Shown piece after piece: positions 16,578 to 26,128 of a stretch of 64,000 nucleotides of DNA (position 1 is the first letter of the stretch; every line of letters begins with the position of its first letter). Under the pieces are notes generated by a model. The model was not told the origin of the DNA, did not search any database, and saw nothing but the letters and a program-made list of their open reading frames with translations. Where the stretch lies: assembly GCA_946481315.1 (NCBI GenBank), contig CAMLMH010000003.1, positions 124,001-188,000 on the forward strand, given 5' to 3'. Source of the DNA: an uncultured Bacteriovorax sp. (GTDB lineage Bacteria > Bdellovibrionota > Bacteriovoracia > Bacteriovoracales > Bacteriovoracaceae). The translations under genes were made by a program, and so were the position numbers.

Positions 16578-17801
16578 TTGAAACTATTAACTTCCGGATA
16601 TGAAATTGAAAAAGAAATAAAGAGGCTATTTGTTAAAGCAAAAAGGGTGAATGTTGCAGTTGCTTGGGCGTCAGTCGGCTTTGAATCATTTGAGATATTG
16701 CTAAGGAATATTCATAAAATAGAAAAATTTGTATGCGGAATTCATTTCTATCAAACTCACCCTGATTTCATTAAGGCCTGTTATAAAAATAGCTCATTCC
16801 GTTTTGTATTGCAGGCAAATGGTACTTTTCATCCAAAAGTTTATTTTTTTGAAACTGATGAAGAATGGGAGTGTATCATTGGTAGCTGTAACTTTACTGC
16901 AGGTGGGATAAAGCACAATGAAGAAATAGCATTTTTAATAACCTCAAAAGAGAATACACAAAAAGATTTTCTGAAAAAACTCGAGGAAACCTTCGAATCT
17001 TATTGGAGCATGGGAAGACCTATGAATGAACGCGAAGTTAATAATTATTCAAAGGTCTGGGAGGCAAAAAAGGTAAAAATTAAAGGGCTGAGTGATGATT
17101 ATGATTCAAATATTAATTCAAACAATGAAAAAAGAAAAAAGAAAAAAATTGCAAAAGCTTTTATTGATAGTGAAATTCTCACAATGTCATGGGAGGACTT
17201 ATTAAAGAAACTAAGACCAAATGCGAATACTCTAAAAGACAGACTCAAAGTATTAGCTGCCTCAAGAAATGCATTTACTAAACATCAGAGAATGGAAGAT
17301 ATGGAAGAATCCTTAATAAAAGGGATTGCTGGTTTTATCAATGGGGATGTTGAAGAGGTTGCTTGGAAGTGGTTTGGAAGTATGCACGGAGCTGGGATTT
17401 ACAAAAATGTTATTAATGAGAATACCACCGCTATATCTGAAGCGTTAAGCCATATACCCATAGGTGGAACAATTACGCGATCACATTATAATCAGTTTAT
17501 TAATGCATTTGTAAAATCATTTCCTAATGGAAAAGGGGCAGGTTTAGCAACCGCGACCAGATTGCTCGCGATGAAGAGGCCAGATTATTTCATATGTGTG
17601 GATGACAAAAATTTAACGAAATTGTGCAAAGATTTTGGATTAGTTAAAAGTCATATTAATCTGGAGACATATTGGGATGCAATTATTGAAAGAATAATAG
17701 ATTCTGCTTGGTGGTCCGTTGCAATGCCAAAGAATGCAGAAGAACAACAAATATGGAAAGGCAGAGTAGCTCTTCTTGATGCTATTTATTATGACGATTA
17801 A
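16578..17801 (+). CDS. PLD-like nuclease with a C-terminal extension
   Basis: The first 150 residues form a phospholipase D-like nuclease domain: FHPKVYFFE supplies the His and Lys of the HxK motif, and IIGSCNFTAGGIKHNEE the following GSxNFT...E block. Only one HKD set is present, so the active form is expected to be a dimer, as in restriction-related PLD nucleases. A Lys-rich linker (about 190-200) leads to a helical C-terminal domain of about 210 residues I do not recognise. The start is TTG, preceded by GAGG; the gene follows the GIY-YIG gene by 25 bases. Confidence 0.78.
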   Translation: MKLLTSGYEIEKEIKRLFVKAKRVNVAVAWASVGFESFEILLRNIHKIEKFVCGIHFYQTHPDFIKACYKNSSFRFVLQANGTFHPKVYFFETDEEWECIIGSCNFTAGGIKHNEEIAFLITSKENTQKDFLKKLEETFESYWSMGRPMNEREVNNYSKVWEAKKVKIKGLSDDYDSNINSNNEKRKKKKIAKAFIDSEILTMSWEDLLKKLRPNANTLKDRLKVLAASRNAFTKHQRMEDMEESLIKGIAGFINGDVEEVAWKWFGSMHGAGIYKNVINENTTAISEALSHIPIGGTITRSHYNQFINAFVKSFPNGKGAGLATATRLLAMKRPDYFICVDDKNLTKLCKDFGLVKSHINLETYWDAIIERIIDSAWWSVAMPKNAEEQQIWKGRVALLDAIYYDD

Positions 17802-17915
17802 TATTTATTAAAGAAATTTGACAGCAGGGGCTAGTTAAGAAAAAATCTGGAATAATAGCTCTCCACCTTTTAACCTTAAAGATGAATGAAATTAGTGCGC
17901 TTAAGATTAGATCTT

Positions 17916-18878
17916 TTAGTTCCTAACCAAGATTTTTTGAGCCTTTTCTTTAAAAGCTTTTTTCAAAGTAGTGTCGGATAGAATTTCAATATCCTGCCCA
18001 TAAATAAACAGAAATCCCATAAACTCCTCAATCTTAGTGTATGTACATTCGTACTCATCATAGTCTTTTGTGCTGCTGACGAGCTGGGAATTATAGAAAC
18101 TTTTTTCACCCAAAATGAGTCGCGATTCATTGTAAACTTTGAAACGAGCTTTCTTCTCAGGGCCAACGAATATACCTGAACTATTTTTAAAATATTCTTT
18201 CGGATCCCATTTCGCGGAAGTCGGGTAGCGAAATTTTTCTTTTGATTCCATTATTTCAGTTATGCGTGAAACTTTATAATGGCGAATGTTCTCACTGCTA
18301 AAGGATTCTTTGCAAGCTACTAAATATAAATCGTCCCGGTATTGAACAAGCGTTAAAGGAAAGATCTCAATTAGGTGTTTGTGCCTTTCTTCATCCTTTC
18401 CGTTGTATTTGATTAAAAGGCGTCTACTGCCAACTAAGGCCTTGATGATTTTTTCAAGTAATAGGGAGTTGCCGGATTCGGTTTCTTTAGCTTTAACTTT
18501 GCAAAGATAGTGAAAGCGTCTGTCGATGTTTTTTGAATGAACTGAAATGCCTTCCCCATCTATTTTTGGGAGAAGATGTCCCATTTCACGGTAAGATTTA
18601 AGAATAAATTGAATCTCATTCGTACCTTCTAGGTAGTTTACCCAATCACATTCATTGAGCTGAAAAACAATATTTCCATTTTCGTCTTTTCTCTTGAGTA
18701 AGATAGCTTTTCTTTCACCATTGTCTGTTATGAGTTCGCTAATTTGTCTGTGGTATTGTGGACGTGAGACATCCAAGATTTCTTTTACTTTGGCTTCTGT
18801 TAAAGTGAGGCGGGGTGCTTTGCAGATTGTCTGGATCAGCAGTAAGACCCGGTCAGTTTTGTTGTAATCTTTTGTCAT
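17916..18878 (-). CDS. WYL-domain transcriptional regulator 2
   Basis: A close paralogue of WYL1 with the same three parts: winged helix (DRVLLLIQTICKAPRLTLTEAKV), WYL core (LLIKYNGKDEE, IFPLTLVQYRDDLYLVACK, IRHYKVSRI) and C-terminal dimer extension. Long identical runs (for example SVHSKNIDRR) show a recent duplication. It is the last gene of an operon with the nuclease-helicase, beginning 1 base after that gene's stop, so it should be controlled by operator 6. Having two such regulators next to nine shared palindromes suggests both bind them. Confidence 0.88.
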   Translation of the reverse strand: MTKDYNKTDRVLLLIQTICKAPRLTLTEAKVKEILDVSRPQYHRQISELITDNGERKAILLKRKDENGNIVFQLNECDWVNYLEGTNEIQFILKSYREMGHLLPKIDGEGISVHSKNIDRRFHYLCKVKAKETESGNSLLLEKIIKALVGSRRLLIKYNGKDEERHKHLIEIFPLTLVQYRDDLYLVACKESFSSENIRHYKVSRITEIMESKEKFRYPTSAKWDPKEYFKNSSGIFVGPEKKARFKVYNESRLILGEKSFYNSQLVSSTKDYDEYECTYTKIEEFMGFLFIYGQDIEILSDTTLKKAFKEKAQKILVRN

Positions 18879-18879
18879 G

Positions 18880-21800
18880 TTAGATTCTCACTGTTTTAGC
18901 ATAGCTCATAAGCGCACACCAAAAGTTTAAAAGCGGCATTTTCTTAATTGAGTTTGTTCGCATTTGTTTAAGGGCGGGTGAGCCCACAACATAAACCAGG
19001 CTCTGGGCGCGAGAAAGGGCCACATTCAGCCGGTTAATCGAGAAAAGGAATTCAACCCCCCGGCTGCCAACAACTTCAGCGGAACTTGTACACATTGAAA
19101 GAATAACTACAGGACGTTCCTGACCCTGAAATTTATCAACAGAGCCAACATGAGCATCTGGACCAAGGGCTTCTTGTAGAAGTTTGACCTGGTGGTTGTA
19201 GGGAGCTACAAAGAGGATATCTTCCAATGTCAGTGGTCCCTCGGCTTGGCCATCTTTATTAGTTTTCATCCGACCAATGAGCTCATCTTTTAGTCTAAGG
19301 ATGGCTTCGACTTCTTCAGTCGAGCATTGAGTGTTGTCAGCATGTTCGACAGGTAGAAAGTAGATGCCTGCTTCCGGATCGCTTTTATCTTTACGAGAAA
19401 AAAGTATTCTGTTTTTGCAATGATCAGCTGGTTTCAACCTAGATTCGTAAACTTGCACTGAAATCAAATTACAAATTGATGGGTGCATGCGGAATGTGTT
19501 CGGTAAAAAAATACCCATATCTTTAGGAATTGTTCTCATGTCACCAATGTAATACTCAAGAATGGATTTTCCACTTTCAAGCGGGTGCTGACCTTGTGTC
19601 GGCTGACCAAGCTGCATTTGATCACCCATAATGACAATGTTTTTAGCCCCTGAAGCGATAGACATAATATTGGCAGAAGCAACCTGGCTGGCTTCATCTA
19701 CGAAAACATAGTCAAAAGCAGATGAAGAAAAGCGGGCCATGGCCCAAGCAGTACCTGCGACGATCTGGAACTTTGAAAGATCGAGATCGCCGAATTCACC
19801 TTCTTCAATTTGTGGGTGGTTAAGTTGATTGTTTCTATCGCTTGTCACTTTATAGCCTTTTACTTTTTTATTGTTTTTTTCTATGACGAGAATAGACTCC
19901 AGTAGAAGATGATTAATGGCCTTATGGCTATTAGATGTGATGGCAACTTTTTTTCCATTAGAGATTAAGTGAGCAATTACATGGCTTGCTGTATAGGTTT
20001 TGCCCGCCCCCGGAGGACCCTGAATGCAAAGTGTGGTGTTGTCCATATTGGTTACGACGTTTTTGCATTCTTCTAGAAAATCATGGGATTCATTTATAAG
20101 CTGACCGGTCAGACCGTTTAATCTCGGTTTCGCTTTTGTCAGGAAGTCCCAGATAGGGCATTTGATTGTTTCTTTATTCTGAATTGAAGTGCAGATTTTT
20201 AAGAAGTATCCATTTACACACTTTCTTAAAGACTCATCATTGATAAAATCATGTGACATGAGAGAAATGTTTTTTGGAATAACAGAAATCTTGTTTTTGG
20301 GAACTGTCAGGATAATTTCTTCTTTGGCCGGATCAATTTCATGAATTGAGACTTTTATTTTTTCCAGGATTGTAGCGCACTTTGAATCTTTTCCCAGCTT
20401 CGTTTCTTCAGTCGAGTTATAAGAATAGGTGAATTTGTTTTTATCTGAGGAAATAAAATTTAGGTCTGAGAGACATTCTAAATCTTCTTCAATTTCTTCC
20501 TGAGTCATGTTGACGCTGTCAAAGTAGCGCCACCAGAAAGGTTTTTTGCTCCGGCGATGAAAGTTTGTCATATGGAAGAGATTCTGGAGTGCCAGCGATT
20601 CTTTTTCCGACAAGTGTGGCGGTATGGTAAAAGAAACCTCCTCATCACCAGTCGAGTCTTTATCATTGTCTACATTTTCAGCTGAGCCGGCCGGATCGGC
20701 TTTTGTGAGTGCTTCATCGCTGGAGTAGGGTCTTAACCACTCAACAAGTTCTAGCGTTGAAACACAATCGTCTTCGTTGTAATCTCGGATGGACTTGAGG
20801 AGGGGTGATTCTCGCCAGTCAATTGATTCTCCGGATTCGGCCCATCGGGAATAAGCCACAACAGAATCACCAGCATTCGTAACCGTACTTTCCCGCTTTC
20901 CACGATAGAGAAGCTCAACGGACTTAATTGAATAGCTGGGAGTACCAATCATGAAGGATTTCTTTATAACTTTGTAAAGATCGACGAAAACCCCCAATTT
21001 TAGAAATTCGTCGACTTCATCTTCGCGAGTTCCATATTTGGTGGATAGTTTTCGCATGGCCGCAACTTCGTAGTTGGCATAATGATAAATGTGCATTGAG
21101 GGATCATGCATATAGCGGTCAACACAGTAATCAATAAACTCTTCAAAAGCTTTTTTCTCTTCAGCGTGATTGTGGGCCCAAAAATCGACAAAATTAACCG
21201 TATCTTCATCTTTCACACACATGCCAAAAAGATATTCAAGTCCATCATCGTAAAGCGGATATCCCTCCATATCAAAAAAGACATCCATAGGGGATGGTGC
21301 TGGGAGAGTGAAAGGGCAGACTATTTCAAACTTAGGTTTTTCAGAACCTAAAGATTCAATCTGTAGTTTGTTTTGTTTTTTCAGCTTCGCCAGGACTTCG
21401 GGCTTCATTCCTTTAATTTTTTCTGGATTAATTCGGAGCAGATCTTCTGTAGAATGAATGCCCGTTGCATTTAGTTTTGAGATTTGTTTTCTTGAAATAT
21501 TGGCAATTAGCGAAAGGTGTTTTTTCTCATCCAGGAGTTTTTGAGCGTAATCACTCCAGTCACCATGATCCGAGAAATCTTCCGGTTTCGGTGGATTGTT
21601 AATATCAAAATTTTTCTGGAATTCTAAGAAATCTGATTCCACGCTTTTAAAATAGGCATAATAATCGGCCAGCTTCAACTTATGATGGACACCATCTCCT
21701 GTGATGACTTTAAAACATGAAGGTAGTTTTCCAAGGGCATTGCCGATAGCTTCAGAATAAATACAAAGCTGAAAAATCATATAAGGAACGACACTCTTTT

Positions 21801-22170
21801 TTAATTTAGTGTCCATGACTATGTATTCATCACCTTCTTTGACAATGAAGTCAGCGATGCCGCGGAAATTATCTGTTTCCAGACGGGCCTGGAAGAGAAG
21901 CTCCGTCCCGTTTTTGAGATGCTGAACAGTTTCTTCAAAGGTTGCTGTGTCTCTTTTTATCGATTTAAATTCTTTCTCAAGATTTTGGAAGACCTCATTT
22001 TCATGGGCGAGTCCTTTATCTCGAAGCACCGCGAGCATTTCATCTTCTGGATTTTTTAATTCTGAACAAATTTCAGGAAACTCTCTTTCCGCCCGGTCGT
22101 ACCAGGCAGCAAAGCGGGAGTTGACGAAAGTGATTAACTGACTTGGAGTGTACGTTATTTTCTTATTCAT
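18880..22170 (-). CDS. TM0106-type RecB-like nuclease fused to an RNase H fold and SF1 helicase
   Basis: In the 1096-residue chain the first 200 residues carry a Cas4/RecB-like nuclease core (RGIADFIVKEGDEYIVMDTKLKK), then a helix-hairpin-helix-like part, an RNase H-like domain (FFDMEGYPLYDDGLEYLFG to DYNEDDCVSTLELVEWL, about 297-480) and an SF1 Dna2/Upf1-like helicase (Walker A IQGPPGAGKTYTA about 720, Walker B VFVDEASQV about 825, and RLNVALSRAQ about 1050). This matches the TM0106 family of putative nuclease-helicases, known from genomes and some defence loci. It shares an operon with WYL2. Confidence 0.87.
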   Translation of the reverse strand: MNKKITYTPSQLITFVNSRFAAWYDRAEREFPEICSELKNPEDEMLAVLRDKGLAHENEVFQNLEKEFKSIKRDTATFEETVQHLKNGTELLFQARLETDNFRGIADFIVKEGDEYIVMDTKLKKSVVPYMIFQLCIYSEAIGNALGKLPSCFKVITGDGVHHKLKLADYYAYFKSVESDFLEFQKNFDINNPPKPEDFSDHGDWSDYAQKLLDEKKHLSLIANISRKQISKLNATGIHSTEDLLRINPEKIKGMKPEVLAKLKKQNKLQIESLGSEKPKFEIVCPFTLPAPSPMDVFFDMEGYPLYDDGLEYLFGMCVKDEDTVNFVDFWAHNHAEEKKAFEEFIDYCVDRYMHDPSMHIYHYANYEVAAMRKLSTKYGTREDEVDEFLKLGVFVDLYKVIKKSFMIGTPSYSIKSVELLYRGKRESTVTNAGDSVVAYSRWAESGESIDWRESPLLKSIRDYNEDDCVSTLELVEWLRPYSSDEALTKADPAGSAENVDNDKDSTGDEEVSFTIPPHLSEKESLALQNLFHMTNFHRRSKKPFWWRYFDSVNMTQEEIEEDLECLSDLNFISSDKNKFTYSYNSTEETKLGKDSKCATILEKIKVSIHEIDPAKEEIILTVPKNKISVIPKNISLMSHDFINDESLRKCVNGYFLKICTSIQNKETIKCPIWDFLTKAKPRLNGLTGQLINESHDFLEECKNVVTNMDNTTLCIQGPPGAGKTYTASHVIAHLISNGKKVAITSNSHKAINHLLLESILVIEKNNKKVKGYKVTSDRNNQLNHPQIEEGEFGDLDLSKFQIVAGTAWAMARFSSSAFDYVFVDEASQVASANIMSIASGAKNIVIMGDQMQLGQPTQGQHPLESGKSILEYYIGDMRTIPKDMGIFLPNTFRMHPSICNLISVQVYESRLKPADHCKNRILFSRKDKSDPEAGIYFLPVEHADNTQCSTEEVEAILRLKDELIGRMKTNKDGQAEGPLTLEDILFVAPYNHQVKLLQEALGPDAHVGSVDKFQGQERPVVILSMCTSSAEVVGSRGVEFLFSINRLNVALSRAQSLVYVVGSPALKQMRTNSIKKMPLLNFWCALMSYAKTVRI

Positions 22171-22255
22171 GTAATTTCCTATCGGAATTCAGTCAACTTT
22201 ATAGAGCATTTATTTACAAATTTTTGGATTCCTGAATTTAATTTATCTTATTGAA

Positions 22256-22272
22256 GTCTCATTAATTGAGAC
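22256..22272. promoter_or_regulatory. Operator palindrome, site 6 (best match)
   Basis: GTCTCA-TTAAT-TGAGAC: both half-sites are perfect. It lies between the divergent nuclease-helicase (start 22170) and the 343-aa gene (start 22312). The right half overlaps a TTGAGA -35-like box. Confidence 0.75.
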
Positions 22273-22311
22273 AGCAATTGGATAGACTCAAAATCATCAG
22301 GAGCGTGCAAA

Positions 22312-23343
22312 ATGATTTGTGAACAAGTTGGACTTCCCAGGGAATACTGGTCCCTTAAAATTAGCCGTTTAACCGGCGCCTCCGGGCCAAGTTTTCTTCT
22401 GCGCTATGAACACCAATTTCCCTTCCCGGTTAGTGTTGAGGATGCCCTCAATTTCAACCTTGAGAAATATAAGTCAATCAAAGGTTTGAGCTTATACTCA
22501 GAAGAACGCAAGATCTGGCTTATCTTTGTTTTAGGCCAATTTTTAGAAGTCAGAAATGACGATGCCGAGGTTAAGTCTAAAATTGCAGATATTGACGTCA
22601 GTTTCAAGCATACCGAGACTAAAACATTACTTCAGAGACAAGGTGCGATTCTTGAGATAATAGCTTGCCCTCAGGGGGCTGAATGCACAACGGGCTGTCC
22701 GCAAAGGCAGGCGCAGGAATTGAGAAATAAAGGGTTCACTTCACTTGAGCTCGTTGAAGCCAGAAGATTGATGGTCAGAGAAAAAATCGAAATAGATCAT
22801 AATTATCTAGATGTCGTATTTTCTCACCTGGAAGCGCTAGAACTGTCTAGTTTGGACTCGGAATTGAGGAATGTTCTCGATGAATTTGAAAGAGGCTTAG
22901 CGGAAATCGAACTGGATTTAGCTCCAAAATATATAGATCAACGAGAATTTGAAAAACGGGTGCGAAAATTTTCGACTAAAAAGTTAACAGCTGCTCAAGT
23001 ACATTTATTACATGCCGATGGCGAACGGATCTCTTATTTTGATTTTTTAGCTGCGACCGATTTTAAACCAATTGTTGAAATGGATTTATGCTTTTTCTTA
23101 AAAAATCCACTTGAGATGAATTTGGACGAATTCCGGTATTTCCTTATGTATTCAAGTGGCGATTTCAAATTTGCGCAGGCTTTTCGAAGAAAAAATTTCC
23201 AAGACTACCCTGAATTACACAGGATTTATGAGTTTGTACATGCTGGAGTAATGATTAGCAATTATGCAGAACTAAAACCACTCCTTGATAAGTTCCACAT
23301 AGAATTAACTGAAACTGAGCATTATCAACTTCAGGATTTGTAA
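22312..23343 (+). CDS. Unknown 343-aa island protein with a Cys cluster
   Basis: I do not recognise this family. A cysteine cluster CPQGAECTTGC lies near residue 119 (C-x5-C-x3-C), followed by a charged helical region with LDEFERGLAEIELDL. There is no signal peptide or membrane segment, so it is cytoplasmic. Ribosome-binding site CAGGAG precedes the ATG. It is transcribed away from the nuclease-helicase across operator 6 and overlaps the convergent dnaB gene by 13 bases, which ties it into the island's regulon. Confidence 0.7.
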   Translation: MICEQVGLPREYWSLKISRLTGASGPSFLLRYEHQFPFPVSVEDALNFNLEKYKSIKGLSLYSEERKIWLIFVLGQFLEVRNDDAEVKSKIADIDVSFKHTETKTLLQRQGAILEIIACPQGAECTTGCPQRQAQELRNKGFTSLELVEARRLMVREKIEIDHNYLDVVFSHLEALELSSLDSELRNVLDEFERGLAEIELDLAPKYIDQREFEKRVRKFSTKKLTAAQVHLLHADGERISYFDFLAATDFKPIVEMDLCFFLKNPLEMNLDEFRYFLMYSSGDFKFAQAFRRKNFQDYPELHRIYEFVHAGVMISNYAELKPLLDKFHIELTETEHYQLQDL

Positions 23344-24665
23344 CTCAGATTTTCAAAACTGGTATAGGCGCCAACCCAAGCGAGTTTTGCTGTTCCGGCT
23401 TCACCACTTCGGTTTTTGGTAACAATGATTTCGGCGACTCCAGGTTCTTTAGTGTCTTTGTTATAATAATCGTCACGGTAAATAAGCATGATGGCATCGG
23501 CATCCTGTTCAATTGCCCCGGATTCCCGGAGATTATTTGAAGTAGGACGCCTGTTACCACCTTTTGCGACGAGGCCGGATTCAGATTCACGATTCAGCTG
23601 AGAGAGCGTTATAACCGGACAGCTCAAGTCTTTAGCAAGTGCCTTTAAGCCACGGGAAATTTCTGAAATTTGTTGTTCACGAGGAATAGATTTGTTTGTG
23701 CCCATAAGCTGGAGATAATCTATCACAACCATTCCCAGGCCTTCTTCAGCCTTCTTTTTCCTGCAAATACTGATAATTTCCATCAATGAAATCGAACTAG
23801 TCTCATCTATAAAAAATGGAAGTCTCGACACTTCTTGTGTTGCTCTTGCCAGACTACGAAGATCAGTATCAAAGAAATTTTTTGTCTTCACTCTTTTGTT
23901 ATCAACCTTTGCTACACTTGTGAGTAATCGCATAGAAAGTTCTTTACCTGTCATCTCTAGCGAAAAAAAGATCACTGGCAGATTTGATTGTTTGCAGGCA
24001 TTATAAGCAAGGTTTAAGGCCAGTGCAGATTTCCCCATCCCGGGTCTGGCACCAATGACATATAGGCGTCCCTCCTGAATTCCCATTAGGATTTTATCGA
24101 GTTCATTGAAGCCAGAACTAAACCCTTCAATTTCGCCAGGTTTCCGAGTTGTGTTTTCAAGATCTTTTATGTTTTCCTTAACAAGACTAAAAACTGAATT
24201 TATTTTGCTAATTTTATTTTGCGCTGTTATTCGAAAATATTTGGTCTCAACTTCGCTGACATAATCTTTAACTGAACCTTCAAGAGCAAAACCATCCTGA
24301 GCAATTTGCAACGATGTCGTGATGATACTCCGGAGAGTAGACTGTTCCTTCACGATGGTTGCGTATCCATAAGCATTGGCATCAGTCATATGGTCATCAA
24401 TCAACTGTACGAGAAACTCATTACCACCAATTTCTTCAAGTCTGGACGAAGTATTCAATCTCGATGAAACAGTCACAAAATCCACTGGCATGTTGGTTTT
24501 TTGCATCTCTACAATTGCGTCAAAGATGATTCCGAATCTTTTGTCGAAAAAATCATCCGCAGATATCCTGGTTTCACTTATTTCATCAAAAACCCGTCCA
24601 TTGAGGATTAGAGAAGCAATTAATGCTTTTTCAGCATTATAGTCGTGGGGAAGTTCGCGTTTCAC
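23331..24665 (-). CDS. dnaB: Replicative DNA helicase DnaB (second, island-borne copy)
   Basis: Both DnaB parts are present: the N-terminal helical domain (PHDYNAEKALIASLILNGR, residues 5-105), a linker, and the RecA-like motor with Walker A GARPGMGKSALALNLAY (about 205), Walker B GMVVIDYLQLM (about 310), SQLNRESESG and the C-terminal RSGEAGTAKLAW. At 444 residues it has full length. Its position in an AT-rich island with an operator shared by nuclease and AAA genes suggests it is not the housekeeping copy but an element- or defence-associated helicase; this cannot be proven without the rest of the genome. Confidence 0.9.
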   Translation of the reverse strand: MKRELPHDYNAEKALIASLILNGRVFDEISETRISADDFFDKRFGIIFDAIVEMQKTNMPVDFVTVSSRLNTSSRLEEIGGNEFLVQLIDDHMTDANAYGYATIVKEQSTLRSIITTSLQIAQDGFALEGSVKDYVSEVETKYFRITAQNKISKINSVFSLVKENIKDLENTTRKPGEIEGFSSGFNELDKILMGIQEGRLYVIGARPGMGKSALALNLAYNACKQSNLPVIFFSLEMTGKELSMRLLTSVAKVDNKRVKTKNFFDTDLRSLARATQEVSRLPFFIDETSSISLMEIISICRKKKAEEGLGMVVIDYLQLMGTNKSIPREQQISEISRGLKALAKDLSCPVITLSQLNRESESGLVAKGGNRRPTSNNLRESGAIEQDADAIMLIYRDDYYNKDTKEPGVAEIIVTKNRSGEAGTAKLAWVGAYTSFENLSYKS

Positions 24666-24708
24666 AATGTATCCTTTCTAAATTGTGAAAGTAAATTATC
24701 CCAGCACG

Positions 24709-24725
24709 TTCTCTTAAACTGAGAC
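24709..24725. promoter_or_regulatory. Operator palindrome, site 7 (before dnaB)
   Basis: TTCTCT, five bases, TGAGAC, 43 bases before the dnaB start. It is the weakest copy on the left half but keeps the spacing. Confidence 0.6.
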
Positions 24726-24799
24726 ATTTTTAGCCTGTAAGATGTTGTAAGCTTGATGATTTTTCTGAGATTCAAAAAAGCTGAAGAATCAGAACCATT

Positions 24800-24816
24800 G
24801 TCTCATTTTTTGAGAA
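24800..24816. promoter_or_regulatory. Operator palindrome, site 8 (before the AAA gene)
   Basis: GTCTCA, five Ts, TGAGAA, 31 bases before the AAA ATPase start and identical in sequence to site 3. Confidence 0.7.
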
Positions 24817-24847
24817 CTGTCTTGAGCATAATGACCTCGGAGGTTCC

Positions 24848-26128
24848 ATGATTAATGAACTTAACACTCTTTTTTTTGAATTCAATAAAATTGCCAAAGA
24901 AAATGCGATTTTGTCCGGGATCGTTGGGTTATGGGGATTGGGGATTCTAACTTATGTCCTTAAAGATATCCCCAAAAATGTTGGCAGTTTTTTTGTGAAG
25001 CATTTCACTATCCAACTCGATCTGCAGTGTAAGAACTCCGAATTCTATGACTTCATCGATTGGTATGAAAACCAAAAGTTTCGAAAATATTCACGAACAT
25101 ATTTAATCACAAAAAAAACTAATCCTTTACTTCAGAAAACTCACTCTGATTTAGGGGCTGGTTTTGGCGAGCATTTTTTCTTCTTTGAAGGGCGTCCTTT
25201 TTTTTTCAAGCGGTCCAAAGAACAACTTGGTTCTCATAACGACATTCGCGAACAAATCGCACTAAAGACAATTGGGAGGAGCCTGGATATCTTTAAACGT
25301 TTATTGAAGGAGATTACTCCGGAGAACAACAGCTCGCAAATTACGGAAATTTACAAATTTAATGAGAGCTATTGGGAGTATTCTCATGATCAGGAAGTTC
25401 GCAATCTTGACAGTGTCATTATGAATGAAGGTAATCGCTTAAAAACTTTTCAGCATTTGGATAACTTCAAAAATAGTCAGGACTGGTATCTGAAACATGG
25501 GATTCCTTACAGAACGGGAATTTGCTTATATGGTCCTCCAGGAACTGGAAAAACATCATTAGTAAGAGCAATATGTGGACGCGAAAAAAGGAATCTTTTT
25601 ATTCTGAATTTAAATGGACTATCCGACAGTTCATTAAGTGAAGCATTAGATACGGTTGAAAAAGATTCAATCATTCTCATTGAAGATATAGATAGCTATT
25701 CTTTTGCACTCTCAAGAGATTTCACCAAACCAGTACATGAGCTTCTGACAACGAAGGTAACATTATCCGGACTTTTAAACGCTATTGACGGAGTTAGTTC
25801 TTCCGCTGGCAGGATATTGATTATTACCACCAATCATCCTTACGTTTTAGATGAAGCACTCCTTAGGCCCGGAAGAATTGATTTGAAACTGGAACTCACG
25901 TATATGGATGAAGATATGATCCGCTATGCATTCAGCCGATTTTTTCCTGAATACAAGTTGGTAGATATCAGCTTTCGCAATGACATCACTCCAGCTAAAT
26001 TCCAAAATTTGGCTTCAAGATATCGGCATTCGCCTGAAATAGTTTTAAAGCTCATTAATTATACGGAAGGAGAGGTAGATTCCACTTTTGAAGACGTTGC
26101 CACTTACTCACATGATAAACGTATTTGA
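24848..26128 (+). CDS. Bcs1-like membrane-anchored AAA ATPase
   Basis: One membrane helix near the N-terminus (residues 23-40, LSGIVGLWGLGILTYVL) is followed by a Bcs1-type middle region and an AAA domain with Walker A YGPPGTGKTSLVRA (about 227), Walker B SIILIEDID (about 277) and the sensor/arginine-finger block ITTNHPYVLDEALLRPGRID (about 327-346). The family is named for mitochondrial Bcs1, which translocates folded Rieske protein; bacterial members are sporadic and often lie in conflict-type loci. GGAGG precedes the ATG. The 3' end overlaps the convergent 223-aa gene by 25 bases. Confidence 0.85.
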   Translation: MINELNTLFFEFNKIAKENAILSGIVGLWGLGILTYVLKDIPKNVGSFFVKHFTIQLDLQCKNSEFYDFIDWYENQKFRKYSRTYLITKKTNPLLQKTHSDLGAGFGEHFFFFEGRPFFFKRSKEQLGSHNDIREQIALKTIGRSLDIFKRLLKEITPENNSSQITEIYKFNESYWEYSHDQEVRNLDSVIMNEGNRLKTFQHLDNFKNSQDWYLKHGIPYRTGICLYGPPGTGKTSLVRAICGREKRNLFILNLNGLSDSSLSEALDTVEKDSIILIEDIDSYSFALSRDFTKPVHELLTTKVTLSGLLNAIDGVSSSAGRILIITTNHPYVLDEALLRPGRIDLKLELTYMDEDMIRYAFSRFFPEYKLVDISFRNDITPAKFQNLASRYRHSPEIVLKLINYTEGEVDSTFEDVATYSHDKRI

